The notes under the pieces were generated by a model. It saw nothing but the letters and a program-made list of their open reading frames with translations, was not told the DNA's origin and ran no database searches. Positions 9,890-19,011 of a stretch of 64,000 nt of DNA are shown here, piece by piece. A program made the translations under genes and the position numbers. Where the stretch lies: contig NZ_LN879466.1 in the NCBI RefSeq assembly GCF_001403635.1, positions 1 to 64,000 on the forward strand, read 5' to 3'. How positions within the stretch are numbered: position 1 is the stretch's first letter; each line of letters opens with the position of its first letter. Source of the stretch: Clostridium massiliamazoniense (GTDB taxonomy: Bacteria > Bacillota > Clostridia > Clostridiales > Clostridiaceae).

Positions 9890-10159
9890 TTGACTGAAGA
9901 AAAGAAAAAAGCAATACAATGCTTAAAAACTGCTAGAGGGCAAGCTGATGGTATATTAAAAATGATTGAAGATGAGAGATATTGTATAGATATATCTTAT
10001 CAAATAATGGCAGCACAAGCTTTACTAAAGAAAGCTAATAAATATATTTTATCATCTCACTTAAAAAGTTGTGTTAAAGATGCACTTCTAAGTGAAGAGG
10101 ATAAAGATGAAAAAATAGAAGAGTTAATAAAGGTATTAAATACTTTAATAGATAAATAA
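9890..10159 (+). CDS. csoR: Copper-sensing transcriptional repressor
   Basis: An 89-residue all-helical DUF156 repressor. The Cu(I) ligand set is complete: Cys32 (RYCID) and His57/Cys61 (SSHLKSCVKD), matching the C-H-C set of characterised CsoR proteins and excluding the FrmR/RcnR ligand patterns. An ATG at 9863 overlaps the operator and has no ribosome binding site, whereas TTG 9890 has GGAGGTG six bases upstream, so I use TTG; GTG 9881 remains possible. It heads csoR-copA2-copZ and probably represses both this operon and copA1, releasing DNA when Cu(I) binds. Confidence 0.92.
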   Translation: MTEEKKKAIQCLKTARGQADGILKMIEDERYCIDISYQIMAAQALLKKANKYILSSHLKSCVKDALLSEEDKDEKIEELIKVLNTLIDK

Positions 10160-10186
10160 TTGAAATAAATAATCGAGGGGAAAAAA

Positions 10187-12613
10187 ATGAATAAAGAAGT
10201 TTTAGTGTTAAGAGATTTAAAAAACGTTACTTACAATTTCTCTGATATTAAAGAATTGATATCTAACATAGAAGGTATTGAAGAAATATCATTAGAGGGA
10301 AATAATGCTACTATAACCTATGACCAAAGAAAGACATCTCTTAAAGAGGTATCTAAGATTCTAAGTCAAAATGGATATAATAACAACTATGAAGAAAAGT
10401 ATAAAAGTTACACTTATGATATAGAAGGTATGAGTTGTGCAGCTTGTGCAACTTCAATTGAAAGGGTATTAAGAAAAGTTGAAGGCGTAGATTTAGCAAA
10501 TGTAAATTTTTCTACTGAAACCTTAAAAGTTAATTATAATGAGGAAAAAGTAACTTTTGAAGAAATAAGTAAAAAGTTAGAGAAGTTAGATTTTAAACTT
10601 ATTAAGGAAAGGGAAGAAAAAGAAGAAAATGGCAATGAATCTGAACTTTCAAAAGTTAAAAAGCGATTTGTTTTTTCAGCCATATTTACAGTTCCCATAT
10701 TTCTTATAGCCATGCTACCAATGGTAGGAATACCGCTACCAAGCATAATAAATCCAACAGAAAACCCAGAAATAAATATAACTATTCAAATGATATTAGC
10801 AACTATTGTGGTGTGTTTTGGATATGAATTTTATAAGGTTGGGTTTAAAAGTTTAATAGCTGGTAGTCCTAATATGGATACTTTAATTGCCATAGGGTCC
10901 TCAGCGGCTTACTTATATAGTCTCTATGCAATGTTTAATGTTTTTAGAGGAAATGAACATTATATACATTATCTTTACTTTGAAACATCAGCAATGATAT
11001 TAGCATTTATAAGCCTTGGAAAATATATGGAGGCCATAGCAAAAGGAAGAGCATCTAATGCTATTAAGAAGCTAATGGATTTAACTCCTAAAATGGCTAC
11101 TATATTAATTGATGGTGTTGAAAAAACAATTCCAGTTGAGGAAGTTGAAATAGGAAGTAAAATTATTGTAAAACCAGGAGACAGGATACCTGTTGATGGT
11201 GAAATAATAGATGGTGCAAGCTCAGTTGATGAAAGTATGTTAACAGGAGAAAGCATTCCAGTTGAGAAGTCAAAGGGAGATTCTGTTTATGGAGCTAGCA
11301 TAAATAAAACAGGAAGATTTATTTATAAAGCTACCAAGGTTGGGAAAGATACCTTAATTTCTCAAATAGTGAATCTTGTTAGAGATGCTCAAGGAAGCAA
11401 AGCACCAATTGCTAGAATGGTAGATGTAATATCAGCATATTTTGTTCCAGTAGTTATAGGTTTAGCTCTTGTGAGTTCAATAGGTTGGTATATAGCAGAA
11501 GGAAATATTCAATTTTCTTTAGAAATATTTATAGCTGTTCTTGTTATAGCTTGTCCTTGTGCTTTAGGATTAGCAACTCCAACAGCTATAATGGTTGGAA
11601 CAGGAAGAGCAGCAGAAAAAGGAATATTAATAAAAGGTGGAGAAGCTTTAGAACTAACTCAAGCTGTAAATACAATAGTTTTTGATAAGACAGGAACTAT
11701 AACAGAAGGAAAGCCTGTTGTAACAAATATAGTTACAGAAACTATGAGCGAAGATGAAATTTTAGCTATAGCTGCTTCCGCAGAAAAGGGTTCTGAACAT
11801 CCATTAGGTAAAGCAATTGTAAATGAAGCTGTAGATAGAGGAATTGATTTTAAAGCCATATCTGAATTCAAAGCTTTATCAGGGATGGGAATAGAAGCTA
11901 CTATAGATAGTAAAAAAATATATATAGGTAATAAAAAGCTTCTACAGGATATAAATATTAAAGTTGAGAATTTTAAAGAGGTATCAGATAGATTAGCAAA
12001 TGAAGGCAAAACTCCTATGTTTATTGTTGTAAATAATAAGCTAGAAGGAATAATAGCTGTGGCAGATACTATTAAGAAAAATAGTGCAGAAGCCATAAGA
12101 CAGTTAAATGAAATGGGCTTAGAAGTTGTAATGTTGACTGGAGATAATAAAAAAACAGCAGATGCTATTTCAAAAAATCTCAAGTTAAACAGAGTAATAT
12201 CTGAAGTGCTACCAGATGAAAAGGCTGATAAAATAAAAGAAATCCAAAGAGAAGGTAAAAAGGTAATAATGGTTGGTGATGGAATAAATGATGCACCAGC
12301 ATTAGCTTTAGCAGAAGTTGGTATAGCCATAGGATCTGGAACAGATATTGCAATGGAGTCAGCGGATGTAGTGTTAATGAAAGATGATTTATTAGATGTT
12401 GTTGAAGCAATAAATCTTAGTAAAAGAACTATGAAAATTATTAAACAAGGATTATTTTGGGCCCTTATTTATAATGTAATAGGAATACCTATAGCTATGG
12501 GGTTATTCCATATATTTGGAGGACCACTTTTAAATCCTATGATAGGAGCCTTAGCCATGAGTTGTAGTTCAGTATCTGTAGTATTAAATGCTTTAAGATT
12601 GAAATTAAAGTAG
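10187..12613 (+). CDS. copA: Copper-translocating P1B-type ATPase, second copy
   Basis: An 808-residue Cu(I) exporter. One functional HMA domain has Cys84 and Cys87 ([10 protein letters not shown]). Before it, residues 1-70 look like another HMA fold ([20 protein letters not shown]) that has no CxxC. Core motifs are intact: TGES, CPC ([14 protein letters not shown]), [17 protein letters not shown] and [10 protein letters not shown]. The start has GAGGGGA eight bases upstream and the gene follows csoR by 27 bp. It is about as long as typical CopA and is clearly paralogous to copA1, but has fewer metal domains. Confidence 0.95.
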   Translation: MNKEVLVLRDLKNVTYNFSDIKELISNIEGIEEISLEGNNATITYDQRKTSLKEVSKILSQNGYNNNYEEKYKSYTYDIEGMSCAACATSIERVLRKVEGVDLANVNFSTETLKVNYNEEKVTFEEISKKLEKLDFKLIKEREEKEENGNESELSKVKKRFVFSAIFTVPIFLIAMLPMVGIPLPSIINPTENPEINITIQMILATIVVCFGYEFYKVGFKSLIAGSPNMDTLIAIGSSAAYLYSLYAMFNVFRGNEHYIHYLYFETSAMILAFISLGKYMEAIAKGRASNAIKKLMDLTPKMATILIDGVEKTIPVEEVEIGSKIIVKPGDRIPVDGEIIDGASSVDESMLTGESIPVEKSKGDSVYGASINKTGRFIYKATKVGKDTLISQIVNLVRDAQGSKAPIARMVDVISAYFVPVVIGLALVSSIGWYIAEGNIQFSLEIFIAVLVIACPCALGLATPTAIMVGTGRAAEKGILIKGGEALELTQAVNTIVFDKTGTITEGKPVVTNIVTETMSEDEILAIAASAEKGSEHPLGKAIVNEAVDRGIDFKAISEFKALSGMGIEATIDSKKIYIGNKKLLQDINIKVENFKEVSDRLANEGKTPMFIVVNNKLEGIIAVADTIKKNSAEAIRQLNEMGLEVVMLTGDNKKTADAISKNLKLNRVISEVLPDEKADKIKEIQREGKKVIMVGDGINDAPALALAEVGIAIGSGTDIAMESADVVLMKDDLLDVVEAINLSKRTMKIIKQGLFWALIYNVIGIPIAMGLFHIFGGPLLNPMIGALAMSCSSVSVVLNALRLKLK

Positions 12614-12732
12614 TAAAAATTATTGCCATAACAAGGGGCCTTGTACCTTGTCCTATGAAATGCTTATTAAGCAAAGAAAAAATCAAATCAATAAATTACA
12701 TTTTCAAAAAAATATATAAAGGAGTGTTACAA

Positions 12733-12930
12733 ATGAAAAAAACAATAATTATCGAAGGTATGTCATGTGGAAACTGTGTTAAACATGTTACTAAAGCTTT
12801 AAATGGAGTAGATGGATTAGAAATAATCGAAGTTGAAGTTGGTAAAGCTGTAGTTGAAGGAGATGCTTCAGATGCAGTTATAACTGAAGCTATAGAAGAC
12901 TTTGGTTTTGATGTAAAATCAATCGGTTAA
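12733..12930 (+). CDS. copZ: Copper chaperone
   Basis: A 65-residue single HMA domain protein with the Cu(I)-binding pair Cys12/Cys15 in GMSCGNC. It carries Cu(I) in the cytosol to CopA. ATG 12733 has AAGGAG eight bases upstream; longer upstream frames have no site. It lies 120 bp after copA2 in a gap that holds the palindrome ACAAGGGGCCTTGT (near 12632-12645), and a strong terminator follows. Confidence 0.93.
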   Translation: MKKTIIIEGMSCGNCVKHVTKALNGVDGLEIIEVEVGKAVVEGDASDAVITEAIEDFGFDVKSIG

Positions 12931-12941
12931 TTTAAATTGAA

Positions 12942-12987
12942 AAGTACCTTACATTACTAGAGGTTAGTGGTGTAAGGTACTTTTTTG
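12942..12987 (+). terminator. Terminator after copZ
   Basis: AAGTACCTTACA pairs with TGTAAGGTACTT and six T residues follow. It ends the csoR-copA2-copZ transcript. Confidence 0.9.
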
Positions 12988-13099
12988 TTTGCTTTTTTTA
13001 TTTAGTTTAATTACTAAAGGAGTTATTTCGATATCGTTGAAATAGAAATAATAATTTAATATAATATTGTTAATGCACTAAGGGACGGGAGGACATGGT

Positions 13100-13579
13100 A
13101 TGAATAGAGAAGAAGTTATGGGAGGGCTTAGAGATTTATTAAACAAGATAGCTTGGCTTAGTAAGTTTAAGATGGAAGAAGCTCTTAAAGAGTATAAACC
13201 TTCTGAAGTACATTGTATGGAATATATTGAAAAAAATATAGATTCAAATGTGACAAAACTTGCAGAGTCCTTTTATATGACTAGAAGTGCTATGAGTAAA
13301 ATAACTAAGAAGCTCATAGAAAAAGGCCTTATCGAAAGTTATCAAAAGCCAGATAATAAGAAAGAGATTTATTTTAGGCTTACTGAACAAGGGAAAGCAG
13401 TTAACAAAATCCATGAGGATTTGCATAAAGAATTTCAAGAACGAGATAAAGCTGTATTTGAGCAATTAACTAAGGACGAATTTGATAGTATACTTAGCTT
13501 TGTGGAAAAGTATAACAGGCATTTAGATAAAGAGGTAAAGAAAAAGAGAATAGAATTAAGTCAGAATAAACTTGAATAA
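13100..13579 (+). CDS. MarR-family transcriptional regulator
   Basis: A 159-residue winged-helix protein. The MarR HTH is visible (NVTKLAESFYMTRSAMSKITKKLIEKGLIES, quoted in part), followed by a wing ending KKEIYFRLTEQG. GGGAGGA is six bases before the ATG. It stands 140 bp upstream of an MFS exporter whose promoter carries two copies of a palindrome; the pair has the usual layout of a ligand-released MarR repressor and its drug exporter. The ligand is unknown. Confidence 0.88.
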   Translation: MNREEVMGGLRDLLNKIAWLSKFKMEEALKEYKPSEVHCMEYIEKNIDSNVTKLAESFYMTRSAMSKITKKLIEKGLIESYQKPDNKKEIYFRLTEQGKAVNKIHEDLHKEFQERDKAVFEQLTKDEFDSILSFVEKYNRHLDKEVKKKRIELSQNKLE

Positions 13580-13641
13580 TGAAAATAAAAGATAAGCAGC
13601 CAAACTCTATTAAGAGAAGGCTGCATTTTTTATTGTTATAA

Positions 13642-13696
13642 TTTTGTTGACAAGGAAACAAAATTAAGTTATTATTTTGTTAACTAGGAAACAAAA
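13642..13696 (+). promoter_or_regulatory. MFS exporter promoter with two MarR-type palindromes
   Basis: TTGACA (13647-13652), 17 bp, TATTAT (13670-13675). Two 22-bp inverted repeats, TTTTGTT-8-AACAAAA, occupy 13642-13663 and 13675-13696. The first covers the -35 box and the second starts at the end of the -10 box. They are offset by 33 bp, about three helical turns, so two dimers would lie on the same DNA face. Confidence 0.75.
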
Positions 13697-13719
13697 AGTT
13701 TTTTGAAAGGAGAATTTAA

Positions 13720-14961
13720 GTGTTTAAATCTAAATCATACAATGAACAGAACGTAGAACAAATTGTTGATAAAAAGGCTTTAATGTTCGGTCTTATGTCT
13801 GTATTTCTTTGTGGAATAGGTTTTGGTGTTATATCACCTGTTCTTCCATTTTTAGTGCAGCCTTATGTAAGTAATTCAGGAGAGCAAGCTATGGTTGTTA
13901 CTCTCTTAACTTCTGTTTATGCAGTCTGCGTATTTTTAGTAGCTCCTGGACTTGGAGCTTTGAGTGATAGGTATGGTCGTCGTCCAATACTTTTAGTATG
14001 CCTTTTGGGTTCTACAATAGGATATTTAGTTTTTGGTATAGGGGGAGCTCTATGGGTGTTATTTGTTGGGCGTATAATAGATGGTATAACAGGTGGAAAT
14101 ATAAGTACTATTTTTGCATATTTTGCAGATATTACTCCAAAAGAAGAGCGAACTAAATATTTTGGATGGGTAAGTGCGGTGGCAGGTGCAGGCTTCATTC
14201 TTGGTCCTACTTTAGGTGGATTACTTGCTAAATTTGGTTATTCTGTACCATTGTATTTTGGAGCAATAATAACTTTATTAAATTTTGTTTATGGAATTTT
14301 ATATATGCCTGAAAGCCTTGATAAGAATAATAGGCTAGAAAAGATTACCTTTGCAAGATTGGATCCATTTACACAACTTATAAACATACTCTCCATGAAA
14401 AATTTAAAGAGATTATTTATATCAGGATTTTTACTTTGGATACCTAGTGGATCTTTACAAGCAATTTTTTCACAATTTACAATGAATACTTTTAATTGGG
14501 GACCAACACTAATCGGACTTATGTTTTCAATTATGGGTGTTCAAGATATTATTTCACAAGGAATTATAATGCCAAAGCTTTTGATAAAACTTAGTGATAT
14601 ACAGATAGCAGTTCTCGGAATGGCTTCGGAGATTATAGGTTACGGTTTTATTGCAGCATCAGCTTTATTATCATTTTATCCTCTTTGTATTGCTGGAATA
14701 TTTATATTTGGCTTTGGTGATTCAATATTTGGATCTTCATTTAATGGGATGGTCTCAAAATCTGTGGATGCTAGTGAACAAGGTAAGGTTCAAGGAGGTA
14801 GCCAATCTATTCAATCTTTAGCGAGGATAATTGGACCTATTATTGGAGGTCAAATCTATGTATCACTTGGACATGCCGCTCCTGCTTTTATGGGAATGAT
14901 TTTTATAGCAGTTGCCATACCAGTTTTATATAAGAGAAAGGGTACCCATGTGAATATATAA
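13720..14961 (+). CDS. MFS multidrug exporter (DHA1 type)
   Basis: A 413-residue protein with about 12 membrane segments. The MFS motif A (GALSDRYGRRPILL) is in the first cytoplasmic loop and the antiporter motif C (GFILGPTLGGLL) in TM5, the latter marking proton-coupled drug exporters. The start is GTG 13720 with AAAGGAGA six bases upstream. It is probably controlled by the upstream MarR protein. The substrate cannot be told from sequence. Confidence 0.88.
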   Translation: MFKSKSYNEQNVEQIVDKKALMFGLMSVFLCGIGFGVISPVLPFLVQPYVSNSGEQAMVVTLLTSVYAVCVFLVAPGLGALSDRYGRRPILLVCLLGSTIGYLVFGIGGALWVLFVGRIIDGITGGNISTIFAYFADITPKEERTKYFGWVSAVAGAGFILGPTLGGLLAKFGYSVPLYFGAIITLLNFVYGILYMPESLDKNNRLEKITFARLDPFTQLINILSMKNLKRLFISGFLLWIPSGSLQAIFSQFTMNTFNWGPTLIGLMFSIMGVQDIISQGIIMPKLLIKLSDIQIAVLGMASEIIGYGFIAASALLSFYPLCIAGIFIFGFGDSIFGSSFNGMVSKSVDASEQGKVQGGSQSIQSLARIIGPIIGGQIYVSLGHAAPAFMGMIFIAVAIPVLYKRKGTHVNI

Positions 14962-14964
14962 GTT

Positions 14965-15250
14965 ACCTATTCCTATTAGGAAAGTTTCGTCTTTATTTTT
15001 GAACAATAATTTCGTAAGTGACTATCTAAATCTTGATTTAGTCATAGGAACTTACTCAGCGAGTAATGCGAGTTGAGTTTCCCTTTAAAAGAAGTTTAGT
15101 GCTAAACGCACTGAGTAACTTCCAGTTACCAAATCATAGATTTGGACTGTCAGTCAAACAAAGTGAGTTTGGAAATTTTAGAAACTGTTGCAGAAAAGAT
15201 ATTAGAGTTTCTTTACGTAAGTGAGTTGTCACAAATGATGAACCTATATA
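14965..15250. other. Structured non-coding region of unknown function
   Basis: About 285 bp without a gene but with denser G/C and several small palindromes: CTAAATCTTGATTTAG, GTTTAGTGCTAAAC, GTAACTTCCAGTTAC and CCAAATCATAGATTTGG. CGTAAGTGA occurs twice (near 15013 and 15215). It lies between convergent MFS genes and just before a bidirectional terminator. It could be an untranslated region, a small RNA or a degenerate repeat. Confidence 0.45.
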
Positions 15251-15254
15251 GCTA

Positions 15255-15305
15255 GATAAAAGGCAAAGAGGATGTATCTGTAATTTGATACATCCTCTTT
15301 TATTC
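15255..15305. terminator. Dispersed bidirectional terminator element, copy A
   Basis: AGAGGATGTATC and GATACATCCTCT form a 12-bp stem, with T-rich sequence on the + side and the arm TAGCTAGATAAAAGG on the other. Near-identical copies occur at 41780-41840 and 46001-46060 in the opposite orientation. It sits between convergent transcription units and can end both. Confidence 0.85.
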
Positions 15306-15313
15306 ATATTTTA

Positions 15314-16513
15314 TTAAGCTTCAGTGTTGAATACTTTTAATTTACCAGCACCGATTATAATACATGCAATTACTAATGAGAAGAAACAAATAGGCATTAT
15401 TAAATCAGTATATCCTTTACCTATTAAGTATCCACCAACTAAGTTACCTATGATTTGAGGGATACATAAAAATACGTTGTTTATACCCATGTATTCACCT
15501 AATTTTTCTTTAGGAGCAACTGCTGGGATTAAAGCATAGAATACAACTTGAAGTATAACGAATCCTATACCTAGTAATAACATGAATAACCAAAGCATTG
15601 CAATGCTTGAAATGAAGAACCATCCAACAATAAATCCTATTCCGTAGATAGCACAAGCGATGAATAAGATTTTTTGTTTGCTCCATCTATCACACCACAT
15701 TCCAACAAATAATGATAATATTAAACCTATGAATGTGAAGATTGTTAATGCTAAGCTTATTTGACTACTTGAAAAATGATGTACTTTTTCAAAGTATGGT
15801 ATCATGAATGGCATTATAAATCCATAACCTAAGTAGAAGAAGAATGCTGTCATGAATACTCTCATTGCTGAACTATTTTTTAAGAAGTCTAAGCTAAGTT
15901 TAGAAGGTTTTTGGAACTTGCTTGTATCTTCTTTAATTATTAACATTGACCAAATTGTTGGTATGAATAATAAACATGCAACTAAAATAAATGGATAAAG
16001 TGTATATTTATTATATAATTCAACACCACATAGGAAGAATATAACACCACCAAGTGACATTAATAATTTTCCCCATCCATTAACAAGACCAATTTGACTT
16101 TCATCAACTGATTCTGGCATTAATGAGAAGTAAGGTCCTTGATAAAAGTTAACTGATGCATATAAAAGTGTTGCAAAAATGAACATTAATGCATAAGTTT
16201 TTGAAATTCCTAATAGTATTAGTAATACTGTTGCACATATACAACCCCAGATAACCCAAGGTTTTCTTTTTCCCATTTTGAAATTTGTTCTATCACTTAT
16301 AATACCTGCTATGTATGGCATGAATATTCCTGTTATTGGAGCCATCATAGTTAATAATCCTAATAAAAATGTTGAACTAGTAGCTTTTTCAACTAACATT
16401 GGAACAACTGTACTATTCATGTTCCAAACGATACCAATACCCATGTTTGGTAGGGCAACAAGAAATGGTATAAGCCAGCTTTTCTTATTAGGTACTTTAC
16501 CTGTGTTATTCAT
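15314..16513 (-). CDS. SLC45-like MFS sugar transporter
   Basis: A 399-residue protein with about 12 membrane segments. The first cytoplasmic loop reads DRTNFKMGKRKPW, the GKRKPW form typical of the sucrose/maltose proton symporter (SLC45/GPH-like) branch rather than drug exporters. GGAAGT lies eight bases before the ATG. A LacI-family-like palindrome is in its upstream region, which fits a sugar-regulated gene, but no glycosidase gene lies next to it, so the substrate is open. Confidence 0.75.
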   Translation of the reverse strand: MNNTGKVPNKKSWLIPFLVALPNMGIGIVWNMNSTVVPMLVEKATSSTFLLGLLTMMAPITGIFMPYIAGIISDRTNFKMGKRKPWVIWGCICATVLLILLGISKTYALMFIFATLLYASVNFYQGPYFSLMPESVDESQIGLVNGWGKLLMSLGGVIFFLCGVELYNKYTLYPFILVACLLFIPTIWSMLIIKEDTSKFQKPSKLSLDFLKNSSAMRVFMTAFFFYLGYGFIMPFMIPYFEKVHHFSSSQISLALTIFTFIGLILSLFVGMWCDRWSKQKILFIACAIYGIGFIVGWFFISSIAMLWLFMLLLGIGFVILQVVFYALIPAVAPKEKLGEYMGINNVFLCIPQIIGNLVGGYLIGKGYTDLIMPICFFSLVIACIIIGAGKLKVFNTEA

Positions 16514-16570
16514 CTTTTGTACTTCCTTTCATCTATGTTTTGTGCTTAATTTAATCTGCATTGCGGAAAG

Positions 16571-16585
16571 TTGACAACGTTTACC
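16571..16585 (-). promoter_or_regulatory. LacI/CcpA-like operator upstream of the sugar MFS gene
   Basis: TTGACAACGTTTACC has the central AACGTT step of LacI-family operators and is two mismatches from a cre site (TGWAANCGNTNWCA). It is 58 bp before the transporter ATG. A candidate minus-strand promoter lies further upstream: TTGAAT (16663-16668), 16 bp, TATTAT (16641-16646). The operator would then act as a roadblock in the leader. Confidence 0.45.
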
Positions 16586-16668
16586 TTTCCTAGAATAACA
16601 AACATTATGATTTTTTATAAATAAAATAATTTATATACTAATAATACACTTCTATACAAAAAATTCAA

Positions 16669-17030
16669 GCTTATAAAAAATGTAATAAATATAATTATAA
16701 TATAAATTATTTTTTAAAATATTAACTTATTTGTAGAGTTTATTGATTATTTAATCAAAAACAAGATTAGAATTTGTTAAAAATATAAGATGTAATGGAT
16801 TTCTTTCTTGTATTACAAAGTTTAAAAGGCTGATTTTAAGTTTTTCTTTTTACTATTTTTCTCGTATTTAACCTAAATTATTTCTGAATTTATTGGATTT
16901 TTTTAAGACTAAAAAGTAACAATAGAGATAAAATTTCAATAATATATATTATATTTGAAAAGGATTTATGCTTAGTTAGAGAATAATTAAAAATGTTAAA
17001 AGAAATAAATAAAAAAATAAATAAAAAGTG
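16669..17030. other. A/T-rich gap without visible genes
   Basis: I see no coding frame with a ribosome binding site, no stable hairpin with a T run and no recognised regulatory motif here. It separates the divergent sugar MFS promoter and the tRNA-Asn promoter. Confidence 0.4.
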
Positions 17031-17059
17031 TTGACAATATATTTATATAAGTATATAAT
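17031..17059 (+). promoter_or_regulatory. Consensus promoter of the solitary tRNA-Asn
   Basis: TTGACA (17031-17036), 17 bp and TATAAT (17054-17059) match the housekeeping sigma consensus exactly. The tRNA begins 16 bp downstream. Confidence 0.9.
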
Positions 17060-17074
17060 AGTTACTGTAGTTAT

Positions 17075-17149
<75 letters not shown>

Positions 17150-17159
17150 TTTTTTTGTT

Positions 17160-17195
17160 AGAGATATGCAAATTGCATGGCTCTTTTTTTTTTTT
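17160..17195 (+). terminator. Terminator of tRNA-Asn
   Basis: AGAG-ATA-TGCAAATTGCA-TGG-CTCT can fold as an interrupted stem and is followed by about 14 T residues. Confidence 0.75.
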
Positions 17196-17473
17196 GCCCA
17201 AAATTAATTTGTTTTATTTAATCACTAGAATTTGGAACATTCAAATATTTATAAGTTGTAGATAAATAAATATATAGCTATCGATAACTTCTATCAAAAT
17301 TCAAATAGAGTTAAATTTTTATAAAAATTAAATATCAGTTTATATTAATAAAAAATTAATTTTATTAACTTTAACATATTAAACAAATTTATACATTTAT
17401 TTTACTTGTTTGTAACTATTATTTGGTAGAATAAGGGAAGTGGGTTGGAAATAATGAAAAAATGGGGGATAAT
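17196..17473. other. Gap before the deacetylase gene
   Basis: No gene seen. Contains ATCAAAATTCAAATAGAGTT (near 17296), an inverted copy of a motif that recurs in other gaps of the window. Confidence 0.35.
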
Positions 17474-18403
17474 ATGAAGAAAAGAAATATACAAAATATG
17501 TTGAAAAGTAAAAAAAAAGCTAAAGTAATGGCTATTAGTGTTGTAATGGCAGGGGTTTTAGGTGTAGGAACAATAGTTGGTGTTGTAGTTAATAAAAATG
17601 ATATGATAAATAAAAAAATAAAGTCTAACATTGTAGAAGCAGGAGAAAATAGTGAGAAAGAGCCAAGTGAAAATGAAATTGTTAAGGGTAAAAATCATGC
17701 ATATAAAGCAGAAAAAAATGCAGTAAGCCCAGCAGAGGTAAGAAAAATGCTAGATGGAGAATATGAGGGCGAATTAAAGGATAAAAAAATTGTATTTTTA
17801 ACATTTGATGATGGACCAAGTGTACAAACTGAAAAGGTTTTAAATATATTAGAAGAAAAAGGAGTACAAGGTACGTTCTTTATTTTAGGAGAAAATATTA
17901 AAAAGGCAGAAGGAAATAAGGATATTATAAAGAAAATAATTGAAAATGGTAATTCTTTAGGAAATCATACATATACTCATAATTTTAAAAAACTTTATCC
18001 AGGTGGAAATATTGACTTAGATGCTTTTATGAAAGAATATAAGGATACAGAAAATGAACTTAAGGAAATTTTGGGAGATAATTTTAAAAATAATTTAGTA
18101 AGATTTCCAGGGGGAGAAAATACTAGAATTTATAAAAAAGATAAAAATTTAGATGATGCCTTAAAGACTTTTGATCAAGAAGGAATAAGTAGTATTGATT
18201 GGAATGCTTTAAATGGAGATGCAGAAGGTAGAAGTTATTCTGAGGAAGAAATGCTTAATTATGTTAAGAAAAGTTCTGCTAATAAGAATCATGTTGTAAT
18301 ACTTATGCATGATAGTGCACCAAAGGAAAAAACTATTCAGACTTTACCAGAAGTAATAGAATATTATAAATCTCAAGGATATGAATTTAAAATAATAGGA
18401 TAA
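17474..18403 (+). CDS. Membrane-anchored polysaccharide (peptidoglycan) deacetylase
   Basis: A 309-residue NodB-homology enzyme that removes acetyl groups from GlcNAc- or MurNAc-type sugars outside the cell. The basic N-terminus and hydrophobic segment (residues 18-40) form an anchor. Catalytic motifs are complete: TFDDGPS, the metal site GNHTYTHN, RFPGG and the late ILMHDSA. I use ATG 17474, five bases after GGGGG; an ATG at 17462 would lie across that site. PgdA/PdaA-type lysozyme resistance or sporulation roles are possible, but nothing next to it decides. Confidence 0.87.
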   Translation: MKKRNIQNMLKSKKKAKVMAISVVMAGVLGVGTIVGVVVNKNDMINKKIKSNIVEAGENSEKEPSENEIVKGKNHAYKAEKNAVSPAEVRKMLDGEYEGELKDKKIVFLTFDDGPSVQTEKVLNILEEKGVQGTFFILGENIKKAEGNKDIIKKIIENGNSLGNHTYTHNFKKLYPGGNIDLDAFMKEYKDTENELKEILGDNFKNNLVRFPGGENTRIYKKDKNLDDALKTFDQEGISSIDWNALNGDAEGRSYSEEEMLNYVKKSSANKNHVVILMHDSAPKEKTIQTLPEVIEYYKSQGYEFKIIG

Positions 18404-18957
18404 TTATGCAGTAATTCACAAAAAATTTAATTATTAAATTAAAATAATTTTTTAATTTGCGTATTAATATTTTTTTAAAAGGTGTATAATAATAGATGTA
18501 ACTCTAATAATTTAATTAAAAATAAATAATTTTAAAGAATATAGTATTAATGCGTAGTGTAATTCTATAAAGCAAAGGCCGTAAACCCTCAATTTATGTT
18601 GAGGGTTTAATTTATTGTATAAAATTAACTTTCTTAACAACTTAAATTTAAAAAAAAATAAGGTGAAAATAAAATATCTTGTCTATGTTTATTTCCAATA
18701 AAATCTTCCTTTAGAAATGAAAATAAATAATATTTCATAAGAAACTCTAATATATTTTAATATATAAACGTCGACTTAATTCAGGTAGAGTTTTGATTCT
18801 ATTTGAATGTATAGTCGAAATTATCTAGAAGATCTTAAATTATTGCTAAAAATTTTTACTTATATTCACACGCTTAGATTTTGGTGATTAATTTTGAATT
18901 ATCGCTTAACTAAAGAGGTTAAAATGATTTTAATTTTGATCAATGTTTAAATAAAAA
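18404..18957. other. Gap with a possible small transcript and terminator
   Basis: TATAAT (18485-18490) precedes a 95-bp stretch that ends in the perfect hairpin AAACCCTCAA-6-TTGAGGGTTT (18583-18608), followed by TAATTTATTG. No ribosome binding site or open frame fits, so this is either the deacetylase terminator or a small RNA. The later part contains TTAATTCAGGTAGAGTTTTG, a member of the dispersed gap motif. Confidence 0.4.
18583..18608 (+). terminator. Hairpin, probable terminator
   Basis: Ten-base-pair perfect stem AAACCCTCAA/TTGAGGGTTT. The following sequence is only moderately T-rich in either direction. Confidence 0.55.
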
Positions 18958-18973
18958 AGGAAGGCGGTGAAAG

Positions 18974-19004
18974 CATAATTTAAAATGTAAACATTTAAAT
19001 TATG
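18974..19004 (+). promoter_or_regulatory. Hairpin between ribosome binding site and start of the EF-G-like gene
   Basis: CATAATTTAAAATG and CATTTAAATTATG are complementary apart from one bulged A. A strong AAGGAAGGCGG (18957-18967) lies just 5' and the ATG at 19012 just 3'. If the stem forms, about 31 nt are looped out and the site comes within about 14 nt of the ATG; otherwise the gene has no good ribosome binding site. Confidence 0.5.
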
Positions 19005-19011
19005 TGGTTAT

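Noticed and set aside
11659-12330. Long minus-strand frame inside copA2
   Set aside because: It is a shadow of the conserved P-type ATPase coding sequence without a ribosome binding site.
12632-12645. ACAAGGGGCCTTGT as terminator between copA2 and copZ
   Set aside because: The stem has almost no loop and no T run follows; copZ needs readthrough from the operon promoter, so at most it is a processing or attenuation site.
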